A DNA stretch of 34,885 nucleotides from an uncultured Bacilli bacterium (lineage in GTDB: Bacteria; Bacillota_I; Bacilli_A; RF39; UBA660): contig CAJUGF010000012.1 in the NCBI GenBank assembly GCA_910585915.1, positions 1 through 34,885 on the forward strand, given 5' to 3'. A model generated the notes under the pieces. The model saw nothing but the letters and a program-made list of their open reading frames with translations. It was not told where the DNA came from and did no database searches. Position numbers and translations under genes: made by a program. Positions 25,736 to 34,402 of this stretch are shown here, piece after piece (positions within the stretch are counted from its first letter, which is position 1; every line of letters begins with the position of its first letter).

Positions 25736-25744
25736 ATTATAACA
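25736..25744 (-). promoter_or_regulatory. Extended -10 promoter of gmk
   Basis: TGTTATAAT read on the minus strand, about 28 bp before the ATG at 25708. Confidence 0.65.
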
Positions 25745-25782
25745 TTATAAAAGAGGGAATAGAAACAAAATTACAAAGAATA

Positions 25783-26034
25783 CTATTTTTTTAATTGCAA
25801 TTCTCTTATAATTTTTTCACATGCTATCAAAGTATCTTGAGGTTTAATAGAAGAAACTTCTTGAAAAATATCAGAAAATTCAGAATTAACATCCAAAATA
25901 TCACGAAATTGACTGCGAGTATATGAAATAATATTGTTATGAAAAAAGTGATGATCTCCAATCACATAAATATTTTGATTTGTCTCCTTTTTACATAACA
26001 TTTGATAGATATCTATACAAAAAGAAAAATTCAT
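25783..26034 (-). pseudogene. Remnant of a metallophosphoesterase gene
   Basis: An 83-aa ORF starting at ATG 26034 behind AGGTGG; the longer frame to 26112 has no binding site. Residues about 22-43 (IYVIGDHHFFHNNIISYTRSQF) match the first metal-binding block of calcineurin-like phosphoesterases of the 'SDxHFGHxNII' type. The protein then ends at QDTLIACEKIIRELQLKK. In relatives, the segment after a similar DT carries LGDF and further metal ligands; these are missing. The sequence after the stop runs straight into the gmk promoter with no continuation in other frames. I therefore read it as a truncated or internally deleted gene, though a small functional protein cannot be excluded. Confidence 0.55.
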
Positions 26035-26151
26035 TTTAACCACCTGACTAAAAAAATAAATAATGATGATGAATATAATACTATTTTTCTTCATTACAAG
26101 TTTTCTAAACATAAAAATTATATACTAATAACTAATAAATAAGTAAAAAAC

Positions 26152-26181
26152 TTTACTTTCAAATACACTTTGAGATATAAT
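26152..26181 (+). promoter_or_regulatory. Promoter of the rubrerythrin gene
   Basis: TTTACT (26152-26157), 18-bp spacer, TATAAT (26176-26181). No clear PerR palindrome seen. Confidence 0.6.
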
Positions 26182-26206
26182 ATGAAAAGAAACGAGGAGG
26201 TTATTT

Positions 26207-26746
26207 ATGGAATTAAAAGGAAGTAAAACAGAAAGTAACTTAATGGCTGCTTTCGCTGGAGAAAGTCAAGCTAGAAATAAATACACATATTATGCATCTC
26301 AAGCAAGAAAAGATGGTTATGAACAAATTGCAGCAATCTTTGAAGAAACAGCCAATAATGAAAAAGAACATGCAAAAATGTGGTTTAAAGAATTAAATGG
26401 CGGAAAGATTCCTGATACTATCACCAACTTAAAAGATGCCGCAAGCGGAGAAAATTTTGAATGGACAGACATGTACAAAAATTTTGCTGAAGTTGCACGA
26501 GAAGAAGGTTTTGATCAAATAGCAATTTTATTTGAACAAGTTGGTGAAATTGAACGTCATCATGAAGAGAGATATCTAAAACTAGTTGGAAATATTGAAG
26601 ATAATTTAGTATTCCAAAAAGGAGAAGAAAAAGTGTGGATTTGCAGAAATTGTGGACACGTAACTGTTGGGGAAAAAGCTCCAATGGTTTGCCCAGTATG
26701 TAAACACCCTCAAAGCTTTATGGAACTAAAAGCAGAAAACTATTAA
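26207..26746 (+). CDS. Rubrerythrin
   Basis: Cytoplasmic non-heme iron protein that reduces hydrogen peroxide, giving oxidative-stress protection typical of anaerobes and microaerophiles. The 179 aa hold a four-helix diiron domain with ligands in FAGESQARNKY (E19), NEKEHAKMW (E52, H55), FAEVAREEGF (E95) and GEIERHHEERY. A C-terminal rubredoxin domain follows, with two Cys pairs (CRNCGH at about 145-150 and CPVCKH at about 162-167). Length and order are standard. AGGAGG precedes the ATG. The pheS T-box leader begins only about 15 bp after the stop, so read-through from this gene into pheST is possible. Confidence 0.96.
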   Translation: MELKGSKTESNLMAAFAGESQARNKYTYYASQARKDGYEQIAAIFEETANNEKEHAKMWFKELNGGKIPDTITNLKDAASGENFEWTDMYKNFAEVAREEGFDQIAILFEQVGEIERHHEERYLKLVGNIEDNLVFQKGEEKVWICRNCGHVTVGEKAPMVCPVCKHPQSFMELKAENY

Positions 26747-26754
26747 TAATTTAC

Positions 26755-26970
26755 AAAGAAACAACCCTTAAGTAGTTTTAAGAAAACTAATTTAGAGAAA
26801 AAGTAACATGGCTGAAATTACTTTTAGTAAAAACTTAAAACAAAATTCAAGTTGTAGAGTAAAATCGTTCGTTACGTTATAACGATAAAGAGCTAGTATT
26901 ACTAGAACTTGGGTGGTACCGCGGGTTATCTCGTCCCTTGCATATTTAATGATGCAAGGGATTTTTTATT
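26755..26970 (+). ncRNA. T-box leader of pheST
   Basis: tRNA-sensing riboswitch expected to respond to uncharged tRNA(Phe). T-box core GGGTGGTACCGCGG is at 26911-26924. Terminator: TCCCTTGCAT (26934-26943) pairs with ATGCAAGGGA (26952-26961), then six T. Stem I can be drawn as ACAAC (26761-26765)/GTTGT (26851-26855), GTTTTAAG (26775-26782)/CTTAAAAC (26834-26841), and AAAAGTAA (26799-26806)/TTACTTTT (26818-26825). Between the first two pairings, the 3' side of the loop holds TTC followed by A (26846-26848), the expected place for a Phe specifier, with AGTA opposite (26771-26774). No separate promoter fits between rubrerythrin and stem I. Confidence 0.95.
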
Positions 26971-26984
26971 AGAAAGGAAATAAT

Positions 26985-27992
26985 ATGAAAGAACAATTAA
27001 AAGACTTAGTAAATAAATTACAAATGGAATTGAAAAATTGTGAAAAAGAAGCAGAAGTATTGAATGTAAAATCAAAATACTTAGGAAAAAAAAGTGAATT
27101 AAATAATTATTTAAGTAGTATCAAAGATATGACTCCAGAAGAGAAAAAAATAAATGGTCCACTTTTAAATCAGATAAAAAAAGAATTAGAGAAATTAGTA
27201 GACGAAAAATTAGAAGTAATCAACAATCAAGAAATATTAGATTTTGATGATACTCTCCCTGTAGAAGTAGAAATTGGTTCTCTTCATCCCATTACTATAG
27301 TTGCAAAAGAAGTAACAGATATCTTAAAAAGAATGGGATTCACAGTTGTTTCAGGACCTGAAATGGAAAGTGACTACTATAACTTTGAAGCATTAAATGT
27401 TCCCAAAGATCATCCAGCAAGAGATATGCAAGATACTTATTATTTAGATAATGGAATGGTATTAAGAACACAGACAAGTGATAATCAAATTCATGCTATG
27501 GAAAATTATGGCGCTCCATTAAGAATCTGTGCTCCAGGAAGAACATTTAGAAACGAAGACTTAGATGCTAACCATGAAAATACTTTCTTTCAAATAGAAG
27601 GAATGGTAATAGATAAAGGGGTATCAATAGAAAACTTGCTTTATGTTATGAAAAACGTCTTAAGTGAACTATTTAAAAAAGAAGTTAGTGTCCGTTTACG
27701 TCCAGGTTATTTCCCTTTTACAGAGCCAAGCTATGAAATTGATATGAGCTGCCTAATCTGTGGAGGAACTGGATGCCCAACTTGTAAACATAGTGGATAT
27801 ATAGAAATGGTAGGAAGCGGAATGGTTCATCCTAATGTGTTAAAAGCAGGAGGAATAGATCCAGAGGAATATACAGGTTTTGCTTTTGGAATTGGTTTAA
27901 CAAGGTTAACAATGATGAAATATAAAATTAATGATATCAGAGTTTTAAATAGCGGGGACATTCGTTATCTAAAACAATTTAATATTGATTAG
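26985..27992 (+). CDS. pheS: Phenylalanyl-tRNA synthetase alpha subunit
   Basis: Catalytic subunit of the (alpha-beta)2 enzyme that charges tRNA(Phe). The 335 aa start with a coiled-coil arm (about 1-85). The class II core follows: GSLHPI (motif 1 region), LRTQTSDNQIHAM where most enzymes have RTHTS, CAPGRTFRNEDLDANHENTFFQIEG (motif 2) and GFAFGIGLTRLTMMKYKINDIR (motif 3). A Cys cluster CLICGGTGCPTCKHSGYIE (about 252-270), common in Firmicutes PheS, precedes GMVHPNVL. The start follows AGAAAGGAAA. It is followed after 15 bp by pheT. Confidence 0.96.
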   Translation: MKEQLKDLVNKLQMELKNCEKEAEVLNVKSKYLGKKSELNNYLSSIKDMTPEEKKINGPLLNQIKKELEKLVDEKLEVINNQEILDFDDTLPVEVEIGSLHPITIVAKEVTDILKRMGFTVVSGPEMESDYYNFEALNVPKDHPARDMQDTYYLDNGMVLRTQTSDNQIHAMENYGAPLRICAPGRTFRNEDLDANHENTFFQIEGMVIDKGVSIENLLYVMKNVLSELFKKEVSVRLRPGYFPFTEPSYEIDMSCLICGGTGCPTCKHSGYIEMVGSGMVHPNVLKAGGIDPEEYTGFAFGIGLTRLTMMKYKINDIRVLNSGDIRYLKQFNID

Positions 27993-28007
27993 AAAGGAAA
28001 AATTGAT

Positions 28008-30347
28008 ATGTTAATATCGTGTAATAAATTAAAAAGTTATATCAAAAATAGTAATGATATTGATTGGCAAAAAATATGGGAGAAATTTACCATACGTACA
28101 GCAGAAGTCGAAAATGTAAAAGTAGTTGGAAACACTTTTGAAAAAGTTGTTATCGCAGAAATTATAGAATGTGAAGAACATCCAAATAGTGATCACTTAC
28201 ATATATTGAAAGTAGATTGTGGGGATGCAGAACCAACTCAAGTAGTATGTGGAGCTCCAAACGTTCGAGTAGGATTAAAAACTGCTTATGTACGTGTTGG
28301 AGGTAGAATTGATGATTTAGAAATTAAAGCAAGACCTCTAAGGGGAGTTTTATCAAATGGAATGTGTTGTAGTGGAAGAGAAATAGGCATTAGTGATGAT
28401 CATGATGGTATTTTAGAATTACCAGAATCTTGGGAAAATGGTAAAAACATAAAAGACTACTTACCAATTGATGATATTATTGTAGAAATAGATAATAAAT
28501 CCCTAACCAACCGTCCTGATCTTTGGGGTCATTATGGTATAGCTAGAGAAATTTGTGCTATTACAAATCATGAACTTTTACCATTAGAATTAGAAGAAAT
28601 AAAAAATGATCAACACGATTTAGATATAGTAATTAACAATCCAGAACTTTGCTACCGTTATTGTGGCTTAAAAATAGACAATATAAGAAATAATAAAACA
28701 CCATTAGAAATGCAAGTTTTCTTGTATTATGTTGGAATGCGGTCCATTTCTCTATTAGTAGATTTAACCAATTACATTATGCTAGAAATGGGTCAACCAA
28801 TGCATGCCTTCGATGCTCGAATTGTAAAAAATATTGAAGTAGGACTTGCAAATAATGGAGATACTTACAAAACTTTAGATGGCATAGAAAGAAACCTAAA
28901 CAATGAAATGCTAATGATTAAAAATGGTGAAGAGTATTTTGGAATCGCTGGAGTGATGGGAGGACTTGATAGTGAGATATTAAGTGACACCACAAGCACC
29001 TTCTTGGAAAGTGCCACCTTTCATGCTGGAAATATTCGTCGAACAGCTGCGAAACTAGGACTTAGAACAGAAGCTAGTGCGCGGTATGAAAAAAGCCTAG
29101 ATCCAAATATGACAGATATTGCCATGAAGCGGTTTGTTTATTTACTAAAAAAAGAGAACAAAGAATTAATCATCGCTTCCAATTTAACAGACATTTATCC
29201 AAGCAAAATTGAAGAAGAAACCATTACTTTAGACAAGAAAACTTTAAGCATATATATGGGTAAAGAATTAGAAGAGAAAATAGTTACTAACATCTTAGAA
29301 TCCTTAGATTTTAAAGTGAACGTTGAAGAGGATAAATATAACATAACAGTTCCAACCTTCCGCGCTACAAAAGATATTAAAATAAAACAAGATTTAATTG
29401 AAGAAATTGCAAGAATTTACGGTCTAGAAAATTTTAATCCCAAACCATTAAAATTAGATTTAATTCCAATCGAACATGAAACCATTTTTAACCAAGAATA
29501 TGAAGTAAAAAGACTTCTTGCAACGAAATTTGATGCCCATGAAGTTCATAGTTACATTTGGTATGACACAACTCTATTAAGTAATTTAAATGTTAAAAAA
29601 GATAATGTAAAATTATTGGGAAAAGAATCCAATCATATACTAAGAGACGATTTAAGCTTTTCTCTACTAAATATCGTAAAAGAAAACTTTAAAAATTCAA
29701 ATCATTTTAAAATATTTGAAATTGGAACAATTATTAAAAACAATCAGAATTATCGTAGTTTAAGCCTCATTTTAGCGGATGATGAAAAAAATATTGAGAA
29801 GAATTATCAAGAAGCTAAGAACATCATAAAATATATTTTTAAAGTAGTAAAAAATTTAGATGTAGGTTTTGCAAGTAATATAAATGAAGCAGATTATTAT
29901 AATGATAAACTAGGCTGTATTATTACTTCAGATAAAGGAAATTTAGGAAAAATGAATGTCCTAAATAAATCATGTACCAATAAAATAGCCAAGAAAAAAT
30001 GTCTTGTTACCATAGATATTGATTTTGATAAATTTGTTAAAATCGAAAAGCAAGAAATGACGGCACACGAAATAAGTAAATATCCTGTCGTCGAATTAGA
30101 TTACACTATAAAAGTTGGAAAAGAAGATAAATATCAGATTGTAGAAGAAATACTAAAAAACTTTCAAAGTGCTATAATAAAAGATCAAAGATTGCTAGAT
30201 GTATATGAAGATGAATACGAAAAAAAATTCACCATACGCTATATTGTGGGATGTAACGAAAAAACTCTTGAAGGAAAAGAATTAAATGACTTTAAAATAA
30301 AATTCATTGAACATATAAGAAAAAATGGACTAGATATACAAGAATAA
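28008..30347 (+). CDS. pheT: Phenylalanyl-tRNA synthetase beta subunit
   Basis: Beta subunit of the same enzyme; it binds tRNA and edits mischarged tyrosine. The 779 aa have an N-terminal tRNA-binding EMAP-like domain (HPNSDHLHILKVDCG, about 58-72), the B3/B4 editing region (about 205-370, with GQPMHAFDA and IAGVMGG), B5 (about 400-475, KIKQDLIEEIARIYGLENF), a degenerate class II core, and the FDX-ACB domain at the end (SKYPVVELDYTIKVGKEDKY...FTIRYIVGCNEKTLEGKE). Length is at the usual value. The start follows AGAAAGGAAAA. Confidence 0.96.
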   Translation: MLISCNKLKSYIKNSNDIDWQKIWEKFTIRTAEVENVKVVGNTFEKVVIAEIIECEEHPNSDHLHILKVDCGDAEPTQVVCGAPNVRVGLKTAYVRVGGRIDDLEIKARPLRGVLSNGMCCSGREIGISDDHDGILELPESWENGKNIKDYLPIDDIIVEIDNKSLTNRPDLWGHYGIAREICAITNHELLPLELEEIKNDQHDLDIVINNPELCYRYCGLKIDNIRNNKTPLEMQVFLYYVGMRSISLLVDLTNYIMLEMGQPMHAFDARIVKNIEVGLANNGDTYKTLDGIERNLNNEMLMIKNGEEYFGIAGVMGGLDSEILSDTTSTFLESATFHAGNIRRTAAKLGLRTEASARYEKSLDPNMTDIAMKRFVYLLKKENKELIIASNLTDIYPSKIEEETITLDKKTLSIYMGKELEEKIVTNILESLDFKVNVEEDKYNITVPTFRATKDIKIKQDLIEEIARIYGLENFNPKPLKLDLIPIEHETIFNQEYEVKRLLATKFDAHEVHSYIWYDTTLLSNLNVKKDNVKLLGKESNHILRDDLSFSLLNIVKENFKNSNHFKIFEIGTIIKNNQNYRSLSLILADDEKNIEKNYQEAKNIIKYIFKVVKNLDVGFASNINEADYYNDKLGCIITSDKGNLGKMNVLNKSCTNKIAKKKCLVTIDIDFDKFVKIEKQEMTAHEISKYPVVELDYTIKVGKEDKYQIVEEILKNFQSAIIKDQRLLDVYEDEYEKKFTIRYIVGCNEKTLEGKELNDFKIKFIEHIRKNGLDIQE

Positions 30348-30368
30348 GCTCTCAAAAGAGCTTTTTTT
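30346..30368 (+). terminator. Terminator of pheST
   Basis: AAGCTCT-CAAA-AGAGCTT, then T to 30368. Confidence 0.88.
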
Positions 30369-30780
30369 AATGAAGAAATATTAATTGACGTTAAAAAGCA
30401 TTTCAAATCATTACAGAATAGGATTCTTTAGAGCACTTATCTAATAGTGCAGAAAAGATTGTAATTGAATTAAGTAAATTGAAAAATTAACATATTATTA
30501 AAACAATATTGCTATATGCTTCATGTTACCTTATTATGGCGAAGACATACTTTAATACTGTGCAATGTCATAATATTTTTTTATATTTAAAATGAATACC
30601 TCAAAAATTATTTAAGTTTTTACTACTAATTTACTACTTTTGAAAGCAAGAATATAAGAAATTATAAAAGTATATGAATATCTTCAAAAATAAAAGTGTC
30701 ATAAACGCTTATAAACAATGATTATAATGACATTTAAGAACTTATAAAAAGTTACTTAAAATATACTATACTTTTATAAT
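30369..30780. other. Gene-poor stretch with a possible ORF remnant
   Basis: No intact gene. Two short collinear pieces in different frames (ILIDVKKHFKSLQNRIL-stop near 30384-30431 and EHLSNSAEKIVIELSKLKN-stop at 30431-30490) may be the end of a decayed small gene; I could not name it. TGTCATAA occurs at 30566-30573 and 30697-30704, and the latter's TGTCAT faces ATGACA (30727-30732) as an inverted repeat. Nothing else identified. Confidence 0.35.
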
Positions 30781-30812
30781 AAAAAAACATGTAGTTTATG
30801 ATTCTACATGTT
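30781..30812 (-). terminator. Terminator of the cysteine-repeat protein gene
   Basis: On the minus strand AACATGTAG (30812-30804) pairs with CTACATGTT (30794-30786), then T. It includes the last codons and stop. Confidence 0.85.
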
Positions 30813-32385
30813 CTAAATTTTTTGTTTCTCCAGTCCAAGTCCAACCAGATTCACTTTTCTTTGTACTCCATTTATAAGTAATACTAATTTCTGGATCATT
30901 GGTTTTAGTAGCACTAATTTTATCCCCAGATAATGTTTTAATACATTGATTGCCATTTAGTTGATAACCACTAGGACACTTATAACCAATAAGTTCTGTA
31001 CTAGCATCTCGAACACACTCTTCTCCTTCTAAACGATAACCATCCTTTTTACAATAATAAAATCCTCCTGCATCTTCTTCAATATAACATTGCATATTTT
31101 CTTTAGAACCTTTTCTTTGATATCCAGTCGGACAAATATAAGTAGTTTTTCCGCTTTTTTTCTTCGCATCAGTATATTTAATACATTGAGCTCCATCCTC
31201 ACTTAATTGATAACCACTAGAACAAACTTTAGTAGTATTAATATTACTATAATGATAACAAGTGTGACCCTTTAATTCTACTTCTTCATTTCCATCTTTT
31301 GCGCAAGTATATTTCTCTTTTCTAACAAAATGATTATATTCATAATAAGTTCGCCCATTTTTCTGATATGTATTAATTAAGTCATAGCGATCAGTATCTG
31401 TACTCGTTTTCTTAAAACGATACTCCTCTTGTGCATGAAAAGCCCAACTACTCCAAGATTTAGCTGCCTTAGTAGTATAATAACACTTACCATCTTTTCT
31501 TTTTGTATAAGGACTTAGACAGCTCATTTTGGTGGTATAAGCTTTTGTTATCATACATTTTGTTCCTACAAGAGTAGCATTATTCGAAGTGCAATAATAC
31601 TCGTCTTTCGTAGTACTAATAATAGGTTCAACATAGATATACCTATCTTCTTCTTTTTTATAGCTTGCTCGAATTTTCTTTTCAGAAATAGTTTTATAAC
31701 GTGCAATTGGTGATGTTGTTAAAGTAGTACCTTGTGTATAACAATATTTTCCAGATAAAATATATCCGTTAGGACAAGAATACTGATAATTGTCTGTAAT
31801 TACTTCTTTCTGTAATTTGTAATAAACATTAGACGCATTTGAATTGGCAGATTTAGCAGCATAAGTTAATGTGAATTCTTTGTCCATTTCATTACCATCA
31901 CAAGATAAATGAGCACTTAAAAGATATTTTGTCGACGTATTTTTAGCAATAGTTACCTCACTTTGATTAGCATCGCATATAGTTCCTTTTTTATTTTTTA
32001 TAGGTTCAACAAAATTATCATCAATTAGATCTTGCAATGTGACAGTATACTCTTCATCTTTTTCTAAAGGGCGATTGTTTTCTTTAAAGTATTGATAAGC
32101 ACCATTTTTAATCGCTTCTAAATTCTTCTCCATCACTTTACTATTAGAGCTCTGACCCAATTTAGTAGTAATAAAAATAAAAGCAAAAGCAAAAAGAACA
32201 AGTATTCCAAATTTTTGAAAAGCCTTTTTAAAATTAAAATTCAAAGCAAAGGTCGGTTTAATATCCGAAAGCGGTTCCTTTATAATTTTTTCTTTATTGT
32301 TATCATTCTTCTTTGGTATTTTCATTTTTGGTAAAACAGAACGTTTTTCCTTTTTTTTATCAAAAGAAATATGTTCATCATACAT
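30796..32385 (-). CDS. Membrane-anchored pilin-like protein with eight cysteine repeats
   Basis: A 529-aa surface protein of unknown function. A basic cytoplasmic head (1-57) and one membrane helix (about 58-75) are followed by a segment (about 80-185) with a long helix, VTLQDLIDDNFVEPIKNKKG and two cysteines. That layout is like the globular part of type IV pilin-like proteins, but there is no prepilin cleavage site. Then come eight units of the form Cys-x-x-Gly-Tyr-x-(3-8)-Gly-x-x-Cys (CPNGYILSGKYC, CSSGYQLSEDGAQC, CPSGYQLNGNQC and more divergent ones) up to about residue 495. All 18 cysteines can be paired two per unit, which suggests disulfides outside the cell. The ATG follows GGGGGA. 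Expressed from a perfect consensus promoter. Confidence 0.75.
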   Translation of the reverse strand: MYDEHISFDKKKEKRSVLPKMKIPKKNDNNKEKIIKEPLSDIKPTFALNFNFKKAFQKFGILVLFAFAFIFITTKLGQSSNSKVMEKNLEAIKNGAYQYFKENNRPLEKDEEYTVTLQDLIDDNFVEPIKNKKGTICDANQSEVTIAKNTSTKYLLSAHLSCDGNEMDKEFTLTYAAKSANSNASNVYYKLQKEVITDNYQYSCPNGYILSGKYCYTQGTTLTTSPIARYKTISEKKIRASYKKEEDRYIYVEPIISTTKDEYYCTSNNATLVGTKCMITKAYTTKMSCLSPYTKRKDGKCYYTTKAAKSWSSWAFHAQEEYRFKKTSTDTDRYDLINTYQKNGRTYYEYNHFVRKEKYTCAKDGNEEVELKGHTCYHYSNINTTKVCSSGYQLSEDGAQCIKYTDAKKKSGKTTYICPTGYQRKGSKENMQCYIEEDAGGFYYCKKDGYRLEGEECVRDASTELIGYKCPSGYQLNGNQCIKTLSGDKISATKTNDPEISITYKWSTKKSESGWTWTGETKNLEHVES

Positions 32386-32410
32386 ACGAAATCCCCCTTA
32401 AATTACCGAT

Positions 32411-32439
32411 ATTATAGTATATTTAATAGAAAGTGTCAA
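32411..32439 (-). promoter_or_regulatory. Consensus promoter of the cysteine-repeat protein gene
   Basis: On the minus strand TTGACA (32439-32434), 17-bp spacer, TATAAT (32416-32411). It is the only full-consensus promoter in the window, so strong expression is expected unless repressed. Confidence 0.9.
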
Positions 32440-32443
32440 ATAA

Positions 32444-32474
32444 TTGCCAAAAAGCAAAAGGAAAGTGCTATAAT
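32444..32474 (+). promoter_or_regulatory. Promoter of the 552-aa duplicated protein gene
   Basis: TTGCCA (32444-32449), 19-bp spacer, TGC-TATAAT (32466-32474). It lies back to back with the divergent promoter; the two -35 boxes are 4 bp apart. Confidence 0.65.
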
Positions 32475-32496
32475 CATGAAAAAGGCGGGAAAGTTT

Positions 32497-34155
32497 ATGG
32501 TTGAAGAAGAAATTCAAAAAAAAATTCATGAAGTATTAGAAAATGTTTTAGAGGAAAAATTACCAGAAATTTCGTTATCTCTAAAATCTATGGAAGAGTT
32601 AGAAAATAAAATTTGGGAATGTATAAAAACACAACAAGAAATAAATGAAAATAGAATCAGTAAAATGGTGAAAAGTGAATTAAAAAAAGCCTTAGTAGCC
32701 ACGATTATAAAAAGCCCTACAAATAAAATAGGGTATATTATTATGGATCCACTAAATAAAATATATAAAGCATTAAATAATGAGTACAATTTAAAAGATG
32801 ATCAAGAAAACTATCAAATTTTTGTTAACATCACTATATTTCTAATGATAAATACAAAGAAAGAATACCTTACAAATTGCATAAAGCAGTGGTATAAAAG
32901 AGAAGTTTTCATGAGACAAAAAAAGAAAGAAAAAAACGAACCAAAAGAAAATATTGAAAATTTTAATGAAAAAAGCAGCAATGAACCTTCTTTAATTGAA
33001 CATGAATTTGAAGGTGACAAAGGAATCTTATACATGTGTTTACAAACTCTACCTGATGACGAAAAAGAATATATAAAAAATATCAAAAGCGAACTAGAGA
33101 TAAAAAACAGAACAAAATATAATTCGATTATCATAAAACTAAAACAGGTTTCACGTTGCTACTTTCTATTAAAAATGGACTACCAATCATCCCGTGAGAT
33201 AATTGAAGAACTAAGAAACATACAAAGAGAAAAAAATGTTTTACATGAAATAACAAGACTTCAAGAAAAATATTTTAGAAGAACTGATTTATCAAGAGAA
33301 GAAATTGTACAAGAAATAAACAAATTAAAAGATAAGGATGAAAGAAAATATAGAATGTTGCAAATATTCTTGGGAAGTCAATATGATAATGGGAAATTTC
33401 ATGTAAGTGAAATTATAAAGAACGCCAATGAATTTATAAGATTATGTTTGGATAATAAAAAACGCAAAATATCTCAAAACATAACAACTCAAATTTTTAA
33501 AGGAAATGCATTAATGCAAAAAAATTGCATAGAATCCTTAGATTCTAAAATGCAAGATTATATACATAATATAGTATATGAACAGAACATAGAAGAAAAT
33601 GAATATTATAATTACACAATGACAAAATTAAAAGAAGCAACCTGTTTATACTTCTTAATAAAATGGAAATATGAAACTAATGAAAGAATAATTGAGGAGT
33701 TAAAAAAGGCACTATCACAAAAAAATTATTTAATGGCATTAAAAGCCTTACAACAGGACTTTTATGCTACAAAAGGATATTCATATCAAGAAGGAAATTT
33801 AAAAGTAAGGAATCAAAATGAAAAGTCAAAAGAAGAATATGATGCTTTAAAAGTTTTTTTAGGAAAAAAGTATTACAATGGCGAAGATCCTGAAATAATT
33901 ATGATGGCAGGACAGATTTTTTTAGATACTTTACCAGATAAAGCTGTGAAAAAACAAAGAGAACCTGAGATTAATCCTCATGAAATATTAAAAGAATTTC
34001 AGAAATATCCTGAATTGTATGCCTTTATAATTCAGAACCCAGAAATCAATATTCAGAAAATCAATCAACTATTTTTAAATAGAGAAAAAGATAATGAAGC
34101 GGGAAGCAGATATGCATTAGCTTCGCACAAATTATCTCGTCTGAAGATAGATTAA
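32497..34155 (+). CDS. Helical protein with a long internal duplication, unknown function
   Basis: This 552-aa protein is not recognised. Residues about 177-316 and 340-479 are two copies of one roughly 140-residue helical domain: RCYFLLKMDYQSSREIIEEL (220-239) lines up with TCLYFLIKWKYETNERIIEE (382-401), and LQIFLGSQYDNG (288-299) with LKVFLGKKYYNG (451-462). A weaker third copy may lie at about 75-138 (ITIFLMINTKKEYLTNCIKQWY). There is no signal peptide or clear membrane helix. The start at 32497 follows GGCGGGAAAG; upstream ATGs lie before or at the promoter. It is divergent from the cysteine-repeat protein gene and may be its regulator or partner, but this is inference. Confidence 0.65.
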   Translation: MVEEEIQKKIHEVLENVLEEKLPEISLSLKSMEELENKIWECIKTQQEINENRISKMVKSELKKALVATIIKSPTNKIGYIIMDPLNKIYKALNNEYNLKDDQENYQIFVNITIFLMINTKKEYLTNCIKQWYKREVFMRQKKKEKNEPKENIENFNEKSSNEPSLIEHEFEGDKGILYMCLQTLPDDEKEYIKNIKSELEIKNRTKYNSIIIKLKQVSRCYFLLKMDYQSSREIIEELRNIQREKNVLHEITRLQEKYFRRTDLSREEIVQEINKLKDKDERKYRMLQIFLGSQYDNGKFHVSEIIKNANEFIRLCLDNKKRKISQNITTQIFKGNALMQKNCIESLDSKMQDYIHNIVYEQNIEENEYYNYTMTKLKEATCLYFLIKWKYETNERIIEELKKALSQKNYLMALKALQQDFYATKGYSYQEGNLKVRNQNEKSKEEYDALKVFLGKKYYNGEDPEIIMMAGQIFLDTLPDKAVKKQREPEINPHEILKEFQKYPELYAFIIQNPEINIQKINQLFLNREKDNEAGSRYALASHKLSRLKID

Positions 34156-34360
34156 AAAAATTAAAGTATTTAAATTTAGCATACTATTTAATCATTACCA
34201 AATATAATTGTATAAATCTAAATAAAAAAATTCACAATATAAAAAAGAAGATAGTACAAAACATAATAATACAATAAATTGTTTCAATCTTCTAACAGAT
34301 AGCAGAAGAAAAAGAGACTTTAGTAAACGAGTGTGTTTAAGTGAATGTCTCAAAAGAAAA

Positions 34361-34402
34361 AAGAACATCAAAATTAATCAAGCAGTTTGATGTTCTTTTT
34401 TT
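34361..34402 (+). terminator. Strong terminator downstream of the 552-aa gene
   Basis: AAGAACATCAAA (34361-34372) pairs perfectly with TTTGATGTTCTT (34386-34397), followed by T. It is 205 bp past the stop codon of the 552-aa gene, so it may close that transcript or a separate short RNA. Confidence 0.9.

Noticed and set aside
30369..30780. Transposon or attachment site in the gap after pheT
   Set aside because: No transposase pieces, target duplications or tRNA gene; only short inverted repeats typical of AT-rich DNA.
31000..32000. DNA-level tandem repeats in the cysteine-repeat gene
   Set aside because: The units are related only at protein level; no recent nucleotide repeats or CRISPR-like spacing were seen.
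32371..32496. Longer start for the 552-aa protein at 32371
   Set aside because: It overlaps the divergent gene and both promoters; the transcript should start near 32481.
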